A stretch of DNA of 64,000 nt from Campanula takesimana (taxonomy: Eukaryota; Streptophyta; Magnoliopsida; Asterales; Campanulaceae), in assembly GCA_026119855.1 (NCBI GenBank), contig JAOWBW010000324.1:868001-932000 (forward strand). The letters run 5' to 3'. Positions 21,890 through 32,800 of this stretch are shown here, one piece after another. How positions within the stretch are numbered: position 1 is the stretch's first letter; each line of letters opens with the position of its first letter. A program made the translations under genes and the position numbers. Under the pieces are notes generated by a model. The model did no database searches, was not told the origin of the DNA, and saw only the letters and a list, made by a program, of their open reading frames with translations.

Positions 21890-22737
21890 GCTTATAGCCC
21901 TTGCTTGATAAACACTGCTGTTTATCAGACTTTGCTAATCAGTTCTGGCATAAACATAGGCAATGAAAGTGAAAGAACTATAACTAAGGTCCTTTTTTTG
22001 GTTGTACTTTTTCTTATAATGAAAAATGTAAAACAAATAAAACAAATTTGCAATAGCGATTCCCCCCCCCCCCCCCCCTTCCTTTTAGGTTTCTTTGATG
22101 CACTATTTTTTTTTATGTGCATGAGAAAGATGTACCTTTTGTATATTTGAAAACTGAAATGTAAACTCTCAACCACTAGCATTACTTGCAATTAGGTCAC
22201 TTTTTTCTTGAGTTATTTGCCATTGTTACTTGTCGAACTATTTGCTTATATTGCCTTGAGCAGTTTGATGTAATTTAACTTGCAAGTTTTATGACTTTAT
22301 GTAGCCAAGTGCTGATGTATGATTAAAGCTACTGCTGCTTGGCTTTCTCCTGATGTATCATACTTCATCCCACCATCCCATAAAATAAGTGTCACATACT
22401 CTTTTTTAGTCCGTTTCAAAACAAATGTTATGTTTCTAAAGAATAATACTAGGGGCACTATAAAATCCTAGGCACAATGATTTAATTGGTGTTTTTTAAT
22501 TGGAGTGTGGCATGTTCATTATCGATGCAACCAATAAAATATCGTCAAACCATTTTGTGAGAAAGATTTTGTTTTTATTTTGTGCCCCTAAAATTGCTCG
22601 TTTCTAAATTAGAAAATAATCTTGATACAATTTCACCATAGTACAAAAAATTGTACAATCAAGCAAGTAAAACACATTTTTTAAAAAGATGGCAAGTTAA
22701 ATACTATGACAGTTATTATGAGCGGAAGGGGTACTTG
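21890..22737. other. FMP32 3' flank and repeat debris
   Basis: Probable 3' UTR, then a poly-C run (22063-22078). A small inverted pair AGGGGCAC...GTGCCCCT (about 22450-22590) may be a short MITE inside an older repeat. No gene seen. Confidence 0.45.
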
Positions 22738-23023
22738 TAGGGCTGTTATACGAACCGAGCTGGCTCGGGCTCGGCTCGTGAAAGCTCGAGTCGAGCTCGA
22801 ACCGATTGTCAAGCTCGTTTTTGTTATCCAGCCGACCGTGTTCGACTCGTTTAGCTCGTTAAAAGCTCGAGTTCGGCTCGATAAGCTTATTAAACTTGAA
22901 TTTTTGTTTTCGAACGGCTTGAACTCGGCTCGATAAGCTCGTTAAGACCACTCGAGCTCGAACAAGCAAGTGGGCTCGAGCTCGAGCTCGAGCTCGACAC
23001 CCCAAAGCTCGGCTACAGCCCTA
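22738..23023. mobile_element. hAT MITE with GAGCTCG subterminal repeats
   Basis: 286 bp, ends TAGGGCTGT and ACAGCCCTA. The flanking 8-bp duplication GGTACTTG/GGTACTAG (22730-22737, 23024-23031) differs by one base. The body is filled with AGCTCG/CGAGCT motifs in both orientations, typical of hAT subterminal regions. Confidence 0.88.
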
Positions 23024-23326
23024 GGTACTAGTCTTTAGAGTCGATCACTTTGAGCACCAAAACCAGAAAGAACATGTAATGCACATTTTCCATTTGTAAT
23101 AAAAGGGGTTCGTTAGATGCATTATCTACCAGAAGGTTTATATTTGAGGTTTGTTGGTGGGTGGGTGGGGAGGAGAGGTCATTGGAATGGAAATGGTTAA
23201 CTTGGGAAGGGATTACACCTTGATTAATATTGGAGATAAAATTATCAAAATTACAGAGTTCAAAATTCGCAAATTCTTTCATGTGATGTGACGGTACTTT
23301 GCAGGCCACAAATTAGTTCTTGTGTC

Positions 23327-23440
23327 TAGGGGTGGCAAATTGGGTGTTTTGGGTGTACCCATTAAAGTTAAAATACCCGGATACCCAATGAATTTTTAAC
23401 TTTAATGGGTAAACCCAAAACACCCAATTTGCCACCCCTA
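23327..23440. mobile_element. Short palindromic hAT MITE
   Basis: 114 bp, nearly a perfect hairpin, ends TAGGGGTGGCAAATTGGGTG and its inverse. Perfect 8-bp duplication CTTGTGTC (23319-23326, 23441-23448). Confidence 0.93.
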
Positions 23441-23448
23441 CTTGTGTC

Positions 23449-24296
23449 GTACCCTCTTGTGTGGGACATGTATGAATGAATGCATTATTTGTACCATCAC
23501 CATCACTATAGAGAATTGTCATTCTACCTCATTAAGATTTTGGGTGGCATCTGTGGACAACTGGACTGTGTTTTGGCTAATTCAATTTTCTCAGTTTCAA
23601 ACTGAAATTACAACATGTTGAATTCTGCATCGATCGAGTAGACCCACCATACTCTAATTAAAAACATCAATAAAATTATTACATTTAGGATTTTGTGAGC
23701 AAGATTTTGTGATTTTTTTGTGTCCCTAATAGTATTCGTCACCTCATTCTCATTAATTATTACCCCCTCCGTCACAGCAGACTAAAGTTCTTGCTCTTCT
23801 TTTTGGTTTGTCCCAAACTAAAGTTCTTAGTTGCTTTATTACATAAAATTTTAGTTTTTTCTTAGACCATCTCCAATGGTTTAGTGTAAAAATTGCACTA
23901 TTCTTTTAAAATAGTGCAAAATTTGCACCAGATATTTATCATCCTCTCCAACCATATGCTTCAAATCTTGCAAAAAAAAAAAAAAAAAAAAACATATTCT
24001 TTGAAAGATTCTTAATTACTTCATTTCATTCAATTTGTTTTTATCTATTATTGATTTTTATATTACTTTGATATATCTCATTATTAGAAAATAATAGAAT
24101 GTTAATTTTGTATTTTTTTTTCCTTTCGTTTCATATTAAATGTTGACATTCTTTTTTTTGTTTTATATTAAAATAAATTGCATAATTGATAAAAAAAAAA
24201 ATATATATACTTATTAGCGAAATATATCATTATACAAGCAATGTACAAGTTTGAGAAACATATCATTTAAAAATGTTGTCAAGTCTAATGTAATAC
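23449..24296. other. AT-rich intergenic DNA
   Basis: A single Stowaway-like start (CCCCTCCGTCACAGCAGACT, about 23764) without a clear partner, and homopolymer tracts. No gene seen. Confidence 0.45.
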
Positions 24297-25705
24297 GAGT
24301 AAACTGTTTTTCTGTCCCTCGTACTATGGCCCCAACATCAATTTGACACTTGTACTGCTGAAACACTAAATGTATGATGCATATTATTGTTTTAGAAACA
24401 AAATTAACCAACATTTCTAACGACAGTTAAATTTTGAACGGAGCAGTCCTATTATGCAATTGTTGTTGACCAGGTCAATACTTATGTGGCAGCTGACTGG
24501 ATGTTGAGTTGGTGGTTTAATTTTGAAATAGTTTCACTTTGCACCCTCCGTTTAATAACAGTTAACAAATTTAATGGATTATTTTGGTCATTAACCTAAC
24601 TTAACCCATTTCATTCTTTGCTCAAGCAAAAATAAATAAATAAATAAATAAATAAAATCCACCCTATTTAGAAAAACCTATCTTCTTCCTCTTATCTCAG
24701 CCTAAGCTCTCACCCACTATCCACCCATACCAATCACAATCCACCGCCAGCATCCCATCCTTCTAGTTAACCCACTTCCTTCTAGGTCACCACTCTCCCG
24801 TCAAGCCACCTACGTCATCTCACTCCCATCTCCGCCGCCTCCCGACCACACCCCCCTTATGCTCTTTATCCGGTAAGATCCGGCGAACACCATTCTCGGC
24901 CCATCCCTCCACTTCCCCATCTACACCACCGTCCCTCCACACCCCACCTCCTTTCCCCTCTTCGCCTCTCCACAACTTCTTCGACAAGCGCTTTTCACCT
25001 TTTCATCCTCTTTCTAGATCTGTTTCCTTGACAACTGGAAATTCCGTCGATCTTGTCCAAATGTCCGTCTCCCACTCATCGCCACCACTTATTACTCTAG
25101 ATATTTGCCTCTCTATTTTTTGGGTTTGATCAACAATGAATGACAGAATATGTTTTTTTTTCTTTTTTTGCAGGAATGATGGGTTTTCAAAAGGGTTGAA
25201 TTATTTTTTGAGTTCGATCCCAGATATGGGATTTCAATGGGGATTTTTTCACTTGTTAATTTTGATTTGTGTCTGAAATTAGGATTTTTGTACAATCATT
25301 GATGGTGTTGGTGGAGATGGATTATTTTGGTGCTGTAACAGGTTGACGAAGGTGAAACTGGAGTGGTTATAAATGGAAGTGGTTGTTGGTTGTGGTGGTG
25401 GTGTAATTTTCACGAGAAAGTACGGAGGGTGCAAAGTACTTAACGGTGACTAGACGGAGGGTAAAAAGTGAGATTATTTCAAAATTAAACTACCAACTCT
25501 GCATCCAGTCAGCCGCCACGTAAGCTTTGATTTAGTGAATAATTGCCTACTGAGATTGCTCCGTTAAAAATTTAACTGGCGTTACAAATGCTGGTTGATT
25601 TTGTTTCTAAAACAATAGTACGCATCATACATTTAGTGTTTCAGTAGTACAAGCGTCAAATTGATGTTGGGGCCATAGTACTAGGGGCAGAAAAGAAATT
25701 TACTC
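24297..25705. mobile_element. Long-TIR Mutator-like element, possible Pack-MULE
   Basis: The two ends form an inverted repeat of roughly 260 bp (24297-24560 and 25445-25705), starting GAGTAAACTGTTTTTCTGTC. The flanking duplication is AATGTAATAC (24287-24296, 25706-25715). There is no transposase. The 880-bp core is unlike its surroundings: a C-rich, pyrimidine-biased block (24680-25080, e.g. CCGCCGCCTCCCGACCAC), then a T-rich segment resembling an intron or leader. This composition shift suggests captured host sequence, origin unknown. Confidence 0.85.
24628..24657. repeat. (AAAT)n microsatellite
   Basis: About seven AAAT units inside the MULE. Confidence 0.9.
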
Positions 25706-25714
25706 AATGTAATA

Positions 25715-25974
25715 CTCATTCCGTCCCACTTTAATCTACAAAGTCAAAGCAGAAGTTGTCAACTTAATTGTACTTTGACTAAAGCTTAAAAATAAAATAT
25801 TTATCCTAAAAATAAAATTAAAAATTGTCATTGATTCATCATTAATAATATACCCATTAATGTTTTTTTTTTTAATTTTTGAAAGGATGATTAAATTTTC
25901 TGCAAATTTATAGTTAAAGTGCGATGAAGTTGACAATTTTCGTTGACTTTGTAGATTAAAGTGGACAGAGGGAA
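25715..25974. mobile_element. Stowaway MITE
   Basis: Ends CTCATTCCGTCCCACTTTAA and TTAAAGTGGACAGAGGGAA, TA on both sides (25713-25714, 25975-25976). Its left target TA lies within the flanking duplication of the neighbouring MULE. Confidence 0.85.
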
Positions 25975-25976
25975 TA

Positions 25977-28174
25977 TGTATTTTGGGATAAGTCAATTGT
26001 AATATTATTTTGAGATTAAAGCTGTTGTAAAAAAAAAAAAATTTTTTTTTTTTTTGAGACGGGAGTAGTATATGATAAAAAAGAAAAAAAAGAAAGAAAA
26101 GGAAGTATAACGCAACACCAAATCTGCCCTAAATTTGGAGCAAGAATTGGTGTGCGTCAAAGTAGGGCAATGAAATGAAGTGCCGTTGGAGACCAAATGT
26201 ACTCCAAAGTAGTGATATGAAGCTCCATTGGAGTATTACATTTTGGCCCTTTTTTTAACCACATCATTAACACAACAAACGTTCAAATCCGTGACAATAA
26301 TTCAATCGTGTACTATATGTAATAATTGCCCATCAATACCATGTGATGTGGGGTAACAAAATTGGCCAAAAAATGTTAGGCAGTGTGTAAACAATTTTGG
26401 AAAAGAGCGAAGCCTTTTTCAACATAAATGGGAGGTCAGTCAAGTTCAGTTCATGATCGCTACAGCGGTTTGCTTCCGTTATGACAGGTGTTTGGAATTT
26501 GGGGTAAATTTTTTTGTATAAGTTAATATTTTATGTTGGTTGAAAGGCAAATTATTAATGAGTGGTAAAAAATTCAAATATAACATCCTTAACCATATAA
26601 CTGAAATCGAGTTTAGACCTGACTTCATTTTAACATCAGCTTTAATGTTTGTGAACCGTTAAATCACATGTGGTACGTGATGTGACACAAAAAATGCTCC
26701 TTTAACATCTTTGTTCACAGCTAAACCTAAACCTTTCTAGAAGACTTGGTGTATTATTGTAGAAGGTACGTAAAAATAGAACACGAACATGGGAGAGTTA
26801 AAAGTATCTGGCCTTTTGTAGGTAAAAATGTCTGTTTCTCTGATCATACACACACACACACACTTTAGGGTTATAATGTGACACTTCGAGAGTCTTAAAC
26901 AAGGACAAAGAAAAAGAAAATATCATGTTGGTGTCTATTGGACAAATGAATGGAGAATATGAGAAGAGAAAGTAAGAATTTAAAAAAAAAAAAAAAAAAA
27001 AAAAGAGAGGAGATAAATGAGGATTTGTGAGTGATGAGAACCACAAGAAAAAGGTGTAACTCATTTCCTTTTTGATTTGTTTCTAAATGAATGAGTGTCC
27101 ATTTTCAAGAAATCTTTGTCCCAAAATGAGTGTCTTTTTTTAACATAACTTTGTCCCTAAATGTTTTTTTTTTCGAAATTTTTTTCACCGGTTTCTTTAT
27201 ACGTACAAAACTAAATATTTGGAAAGGAGATTTCAAGATTATATATGAATCTTTGCTAGCAAATTGTACATAAAGTTGAGATTTTCAGTGTCATTTAAAA
27301 TAAAATTTGGACACTCATTTAGAGACAGAAGTATTATTAAAATAATATTGGATGTCATTTGAAGTAAAGTTTTTTTTTTTTTTTTTTTTTTTTTAATTGA
27401 CTGTATCTACGAATCACATTGATATAACTTCAATTACATTGTATAAATATTGTAAGGAATATACTGTATTTTATGAGTATTTTTGAAGCATCCCATAAAT
27501 TAAATGAATGGAAACTTTCATTTTTAAAGGAAATGAGTATTCGATATCAAAAATGAATAATACTATAAGAGTAATTCAGGAATGTTATGTAATCTAATAC
27601 TCCTTCCTTCTGTCTCTAAATGATAATCCAAATTTCGTTTTAAAGTGCACTCTAAAATGTGTGACTGTTTAATAGCGAAAATGCATAAATAATTTTGTTA
27701 TTCACTTTCTAAATATTTAATTTTATATAATCAAATGAATAACAAAAAAAATGGGTAAAAATTGTTTATGGATAATTTTTTAATTTTGCAAAAAAGATAT
27801 TTATTTTGAGATTTTATTTTTCATTTTGAACATTTATTAAGAAAATTCATTTAAAGACGGAGACATTTTCATTGAGGTGGATGGGATTGAAAGCATTAAT
27901 ATTAATTACGAGAAGTAAGCGGTAGAGATGGAGAAGAAAATAGTCTGTAGGTGGTAGGTCAGAATTTAAACTTTTAAGAGCATGTGTGTGATGGTGAGCG
28001 AATTTTTCTTTCATCGGGTGAGTGAATTTGTTGCTTGATCTAATTTTTGCTCAAATAAACAGAATCTGTAGTGGTGAGCGGATTTTTTGATTGACAAAAA
28101 TATTTTTATCAGTTAAAAAATAAAAATTTGAAATTAGTATTTTTACGTTATAAGATTCACAATATAATAAAATA
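25977..28174. other. 2.2-kb AT-rich intergenic region
   Basis: No gene seen. Homopolymer runs (26029-26055, 26982-27003, 27370-27394), a short (CA)n (26849-26862), and eroded Stowaway-like sequence (about 27084-27332, 27600-27870). Confidence 0.5.
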
Positions 28175-28412
28175 CTCCCTCCGTTTCATTTAAGTTTCAA
28201 CATTTTGCCATTTTTGGCATTTCACTTAAGTTGCAACATTACCAAATAAGGAGAGTTTTTATTACTTTATAATCCTCCACTCATTCTCTCTTCCTCCCAA
28301 CCACTCATTATTCTCCACTCATTCTCTCTCTTCCTCCTAACCACTCATCATTCCCCTTTCTTAATTTCTATGCTTCACAACCCATGTTGCAACTTAAATG
28401 AAACATAGGGAG
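28175..28412. mobile_element. Stowaway MITE
   Basis: 238 bp flanked by TA (28173-28174, 28413-28414), ends CTCCCTCCGTTTCATTTAAG and TTAAATGAAACATAGGGAG. Confidence 0.88.
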
Positions 28413-28535
28413 TATTAGTATTCCTTAATTTCCGTGTTGAAAAAATCTTATTTCAGGTGTGACGGAGGGAGTACAATATTGGACTCCATTTAGGTAATAA
28501 AACCCCCGGGTGCCTTCTTAAATTTGCTTCAGCTA

Positions 28536-29030
28536 CTCCCTCGATCTCAAAACACTTTGCACCATTTTGAGAATGCATGAGAATTAAATATATATATATA
28601 TATATATATATATGGTCGAGCTCTAATGAGAACCGTGAAAACCAAGCATAACCGTTTGATAAATAAAAAATCAAGGGTACATATTATAGATACAATGGAT
28701 ACACTTGGATACAGTAACTAATTTTTAAAATACACTTGGATACATTAGTCATTTTTAAGGCACTGTATCCAAGTGCAATTTTCAAAAACACTTGGATACA
28801 ATAGTTATTTAACTACTGTATCCAAGTACAATATCAAAATTTATGTATTGTATCTAAGTGAATCCAATGTATCTCTAATCTGGACTCTTGATTTTGATTC
28901 TAATCCAATGTTCGCTAAATGCTTGCAAGTAGAGAAAAATAGGTTTTTTTTTGTAATTTAGAGAGAAACTAGTTTTCCGTAAAACTAATTGAAAAGTAAA
29001 TTAGTGCATTGTGTTTTGAGACGGAACAAG
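28536..29030. mobile_element. Stowaway-like MITE carrying a foreign motif-rich insert
   Basis: The outer ends CTCCCTCGATCTCAAAACAC and GTGTTTTGAGACGGAACAAG are inverted, with flanking TA (28534-28535, 29031-29032). Between them, after an (AT)n run (28590-28614), is about 350 bp that breaks the palindrome and contains the TACACTTGGATAC array. The boundaries of the insert are not clear. Confidence 0.7.
28695..28866. repeat. Dispersed TACACTTGGATACA motif array, both orientations
   Basis: Six copies of a 12-14-bp motif: TACACTTGGATACAG, TACACTTGGATACAT, CTGTATCCAAGTGC, ACACTTGGATACAA, CTGTATCCAAGTAC, TTGTATCTAAGTGA. The alternating orientation could fold into hairpins or serve as transposase-binding sites. 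Confidence 0.75.
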
Positions 29031-29125
29031 TATTTGTTAGTGATAAGAGATTTTTTCTTCCTTAGCAACGAGGCATTTAAATTATAACATATTGGAAAAA
29101 AATTGCGATGCTTACTATTGTTATT

Positions 29126-29278
29126 AGACAAAAACTTGTATGAGACGGTCTCACTCGTGAGACGGATCTCCTTGAGAGATTAAATGGTTTGCCCCCTATG
29201 GGTGGGGCGGGGCAAGCCCATTTCCTCTCTTGTCAAGATCCGTCTCATATGTGAGACCGTCTCACACAAGACTTTCTC
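29126..29278. mobile_element. Palindromic TIR MITE (TGAGACGGTCTCAC type), hAT-like
   Basis: 153 bp with termini containing CTTGTATGAGACGGTCTCAC and its inverse. 8-bp duplication TTGTTATT (29118-29125, 29279-29286). A related copy occurs at about 33864-34002. Confidence 0.8.
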
Positions 29279-29303
29279 TTGTTATTATGAGATGAAAGTA
29301 TTA

Positions 29304-29590
29304 CTCCTTCCGTCTTAGATCTTAGAGTATATGTCTACCTTTCCTTTTAAGTCTGTCTCAGAATATGTGTACACATCCTAAAATGACAAATAATTTTTAC
29401 TATTCCTCTCACTCATTCTCTCTCCTACTTACTTTTATGCTCATAATACCAATAACTTACTATTCACTCCCACTTATTCTCTCTCATACTTTACTTTTAT
29501 ACTCACACCACTTACATCACTTCCACCAGTTTTTAATCTCTGTGTAAATGAAAAATGAAAGAGTTAACATGTACTCTGGAATAAAAGGAG
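29304..29590. mobile_element. Stowaway MITE
   Basis: Ends CTCCTTCCGTCTTAGATCTT and GTACTCTGGAATAAAAGGAG, TA on both sides (29302-29303, 29591-29592). Pyrimidine-rich interior. Confidence 0.75.
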
Positions 29591-29840
29591 TATATATTGT
29601 GGACTTAAACAACTTGAGTATGAACAGATAATGTAATCAAACTTTGGCTTTTATTTGTTGAGTAGCTCATCATAATGGAAAGATATTAAATAACCAAAGA
29701 GAAACTAAAGAAAATAATAGTATACATTTTCATCCCAAATTAGCCATTTTTCAAACGATTGAAAAGATTGTTTTCATATATCAACAACAAACATAATCCG
29801 CTTAATGACACAAAATCCAAAAGCCCAACCCATTCCCGAC
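29591..29840. other. F5H 3' flank
   Basis: AT-rich DNA after the F5H stop codon; presumably contains its 3' UTR. No repeat recognised. Confidence 0.5.
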
Positions 29841-32800
29841 TCAGTAGATTTGACACAGCAAACGCGGGGTTGGCACGGCAACGAGTCGACTCGCTCTCGG
29901 TGCCGTCAGTCCGAACACGTCACCCATGTCCAGCTCACTCGGTTTCATCCCATCTGGCAACTCCCACGTAAAGCAGTGTAGCAGGTGTGCCACCGCCACT
30001 TCCAGCGCGTACAGCCCAAGCGACATGCCGGGGCATGATCTCCGACCCGACCCGAACGGAATGAACTCGAAATTGCTCCCTTTGAAGTCCGGCGCACCCT
30101 TTTCCAGAAACCGGCCCGGCTTGAAGAGCTCAGCATCCTCCCACGAGTTCGGGTCGCGCCCGATTGCCCAAGCATTTATCATGATCCGTGATTTGGCCGG
30201 AATCCGGTAGCCGGCGACCTCCGTGGCCTCGGAGGTCTCGTGGAGGAGAAGAGGGATCGGTGGGTGGAGGCGGAGAGTCTCTTTGAGGCAGCATTTCAGG
30301 TAAGTGAGCTTCTCGAAGTCGGATTCTTCGACCCGACGATCCAGACCCACAACATCGGCTAGCTCTTGTTGCACCCGCTTGAGGTCGGCTGGGCTATGCA
30401 TTAACTCAGACATTGCCCACTCTATAGCTGAAGCCACTGTCTCGGTGCCACCAAACATTACATCCTGAAAAAATAACATCACCGCTTTCAAATGAGTGCA
30501 CTTCGAAAATATATTTCATTTGAAAGAATATAATTAAATAATTTTTTTAATGCTTTTGAGAAGAAATATTGGCGTTAAGTACACTTTCAGTGGCGCCCTT
30601 AAGATTTTTTATTTTTTTTAAAGCTTTTACTAAATTGCACCAACACCCTTAGCTTTTATAAAAAATTGCATTTGTAATTTTTTTTCTAACCGGTGCCGCG
30701 ACCCGAAAGCCTCTATCTATACCTAAGTCCGCCCCTGATTCACTTGATGTTTATTTTAATATAAGAATTATAAGAAATACAGAAGCGTAAAACACAAATC
30801 AAATAGTTTTGTTCTCAACCAAAGATTCTTAATGTGAAATATTGTGAAGGGAGTGGTTCATTTAATTGTTATAAGCAACATAAATTTCCTTATAAAATTA
30901 GTTAAAATAATAATGATATATAAAAAGTATGTAATTAAGATGTGCAGATTTGTGGTCGTCAGCACATTTGTCCAACCCATTTCTTGCTTGATAGAGACAA
31001 AATTTGTGATTACCCCTACCTTTCAGTACTAAAAGGTAAAAGGTAGGGTGTCAGCGGTTCGGTCTGAACCGCGGTTCAAAACCGAACCGAATCATACGGT
31101 TTGGTTTGGTTTTAGAACACTAATCATTTAGTTCGGTTTGAAAAATCTACAAACCACCTCGTTCGGTTTGGTATGCGGTCTGACACCACCAAACCGTTCT
31201 AAACTAAACCGCAGTCTGAACTGTGAAACCGAACCACGGTCTAAACCTAACCATCTGTATCTACTTCCTCCCTCTCCCCCTTTCTTTCCTTTTCAAAGTG
31301 GGAAAAATGTACTTCCAAAATCACTTTTCACCCAAAACCAAAATGCAATTTAGATGGACAGAGTAGAGTAGCACACCATTCTTGGGAAAGTTGTAAAATC
31401 AAGTGACATTAATAGATGATGGGTATATTTATGATTAGTCGCTACTCACACTTGTTTGTTCATTATAAGACCTCAAGGTGCTTTTCTCCTTTTTCTCTGG
31501 CCATTGGTAGTAGAAGAGTTAGTCGCTACTCACACTCTTTTCAGCCAAGAGAGCCTTTTCTGATTGAGATAAAATGGATTAAAAATCCATTTCTTTAACT
31601 TTTCAGTTCCCATTCCTTTAACCTGGCTTTATGAGAAAATCACCCATTTTAGGACCATTTTGTGATAGAATATAATGGATCTCTTCTTACTAGAAACTCC
31701 AACTGTAATTAAATTAACAACTCAAATGTGCAAAACAGGTTTAGGCAAATGGACACTGTTTTACAGTCGTGGTACTAAGATTAAAAACAAGTGGTGCAGT
31801 TGGGGTTTAGCACATGGGTCAGGTGAATGAATCGTTTAAACTCTTATCCATGGAACACAACTTCTCAGTTTGAACTCTGGTTTGTTTTATGAGTGAGACT
31901 GATTTTAATAATGGTTTGGACCGAGATTTGAATAACGGTTTGAACTATGGTTTGAACCGAAATAATAAAACTCGGTTCAAACCCAAACCGAACCAGATTT
32001 TGGTTGTTCAGTTTGGTTCGGTTTGACATTTTCAATGGTTTGGTTCGGTTTGAGATTTCTTCAGACCGATGCTTAGCGGTTTGGTCTCTAAATTTGCTTA
32101 AACCGAATCAAACCGAGCCATTTACACCCCTACTAAAAGTTTTTTTTTTATTATTTATACAATATTATTTTACAGGATACACGAATATCAAAAGAACATA
32201 TAAAAAAATATTTAAAAGATGCTATATGTCTTTTTAGAAAATACTCAGAATCAATATTTAATTAACATCGGTATACACGTTTAACGTTTTAGTTTCCGAG
32301 TACATAATAAAGTATAAAAGAAAAAATGGGTTTAAATATCTCAGAAACAAAGTGATTCAGAAGATGCACATCATTATAAATATATTAAGAAAAGTAATAC
32401 GGAATATATTTAATTTTATGGGATAGAGAACATTGTCTATTCAAATTAGTAGGGATGACCAAAATCGGTTCCGGTTCGGAACCGCCGGTTCCGGTTCGGC
32501 ATATATGTGACCTTGAACCGGCCCGCGCTTACACCGGTTCCGGTCATCACAATCCGGTTCCGGTTCAGTCCACGCTACCTTTTTTTTTTTTTTAATCATA
32601 CAATAATGAATAAACATGTTAAAATTTATTAAAAGACAAGAGATTTTTATTTTATAATACACTAATGAATAAACATGTTAAAATTTATTGAAAAATAAGG
32701 GATTTTTATTTTTTTTAATGGAAATGCCGATCCGGTTCCGGTTCGCCATATATGTGACCCTGAACCGGCCCGCGCTTACCACGGTTCCGGTTACTCCGGT

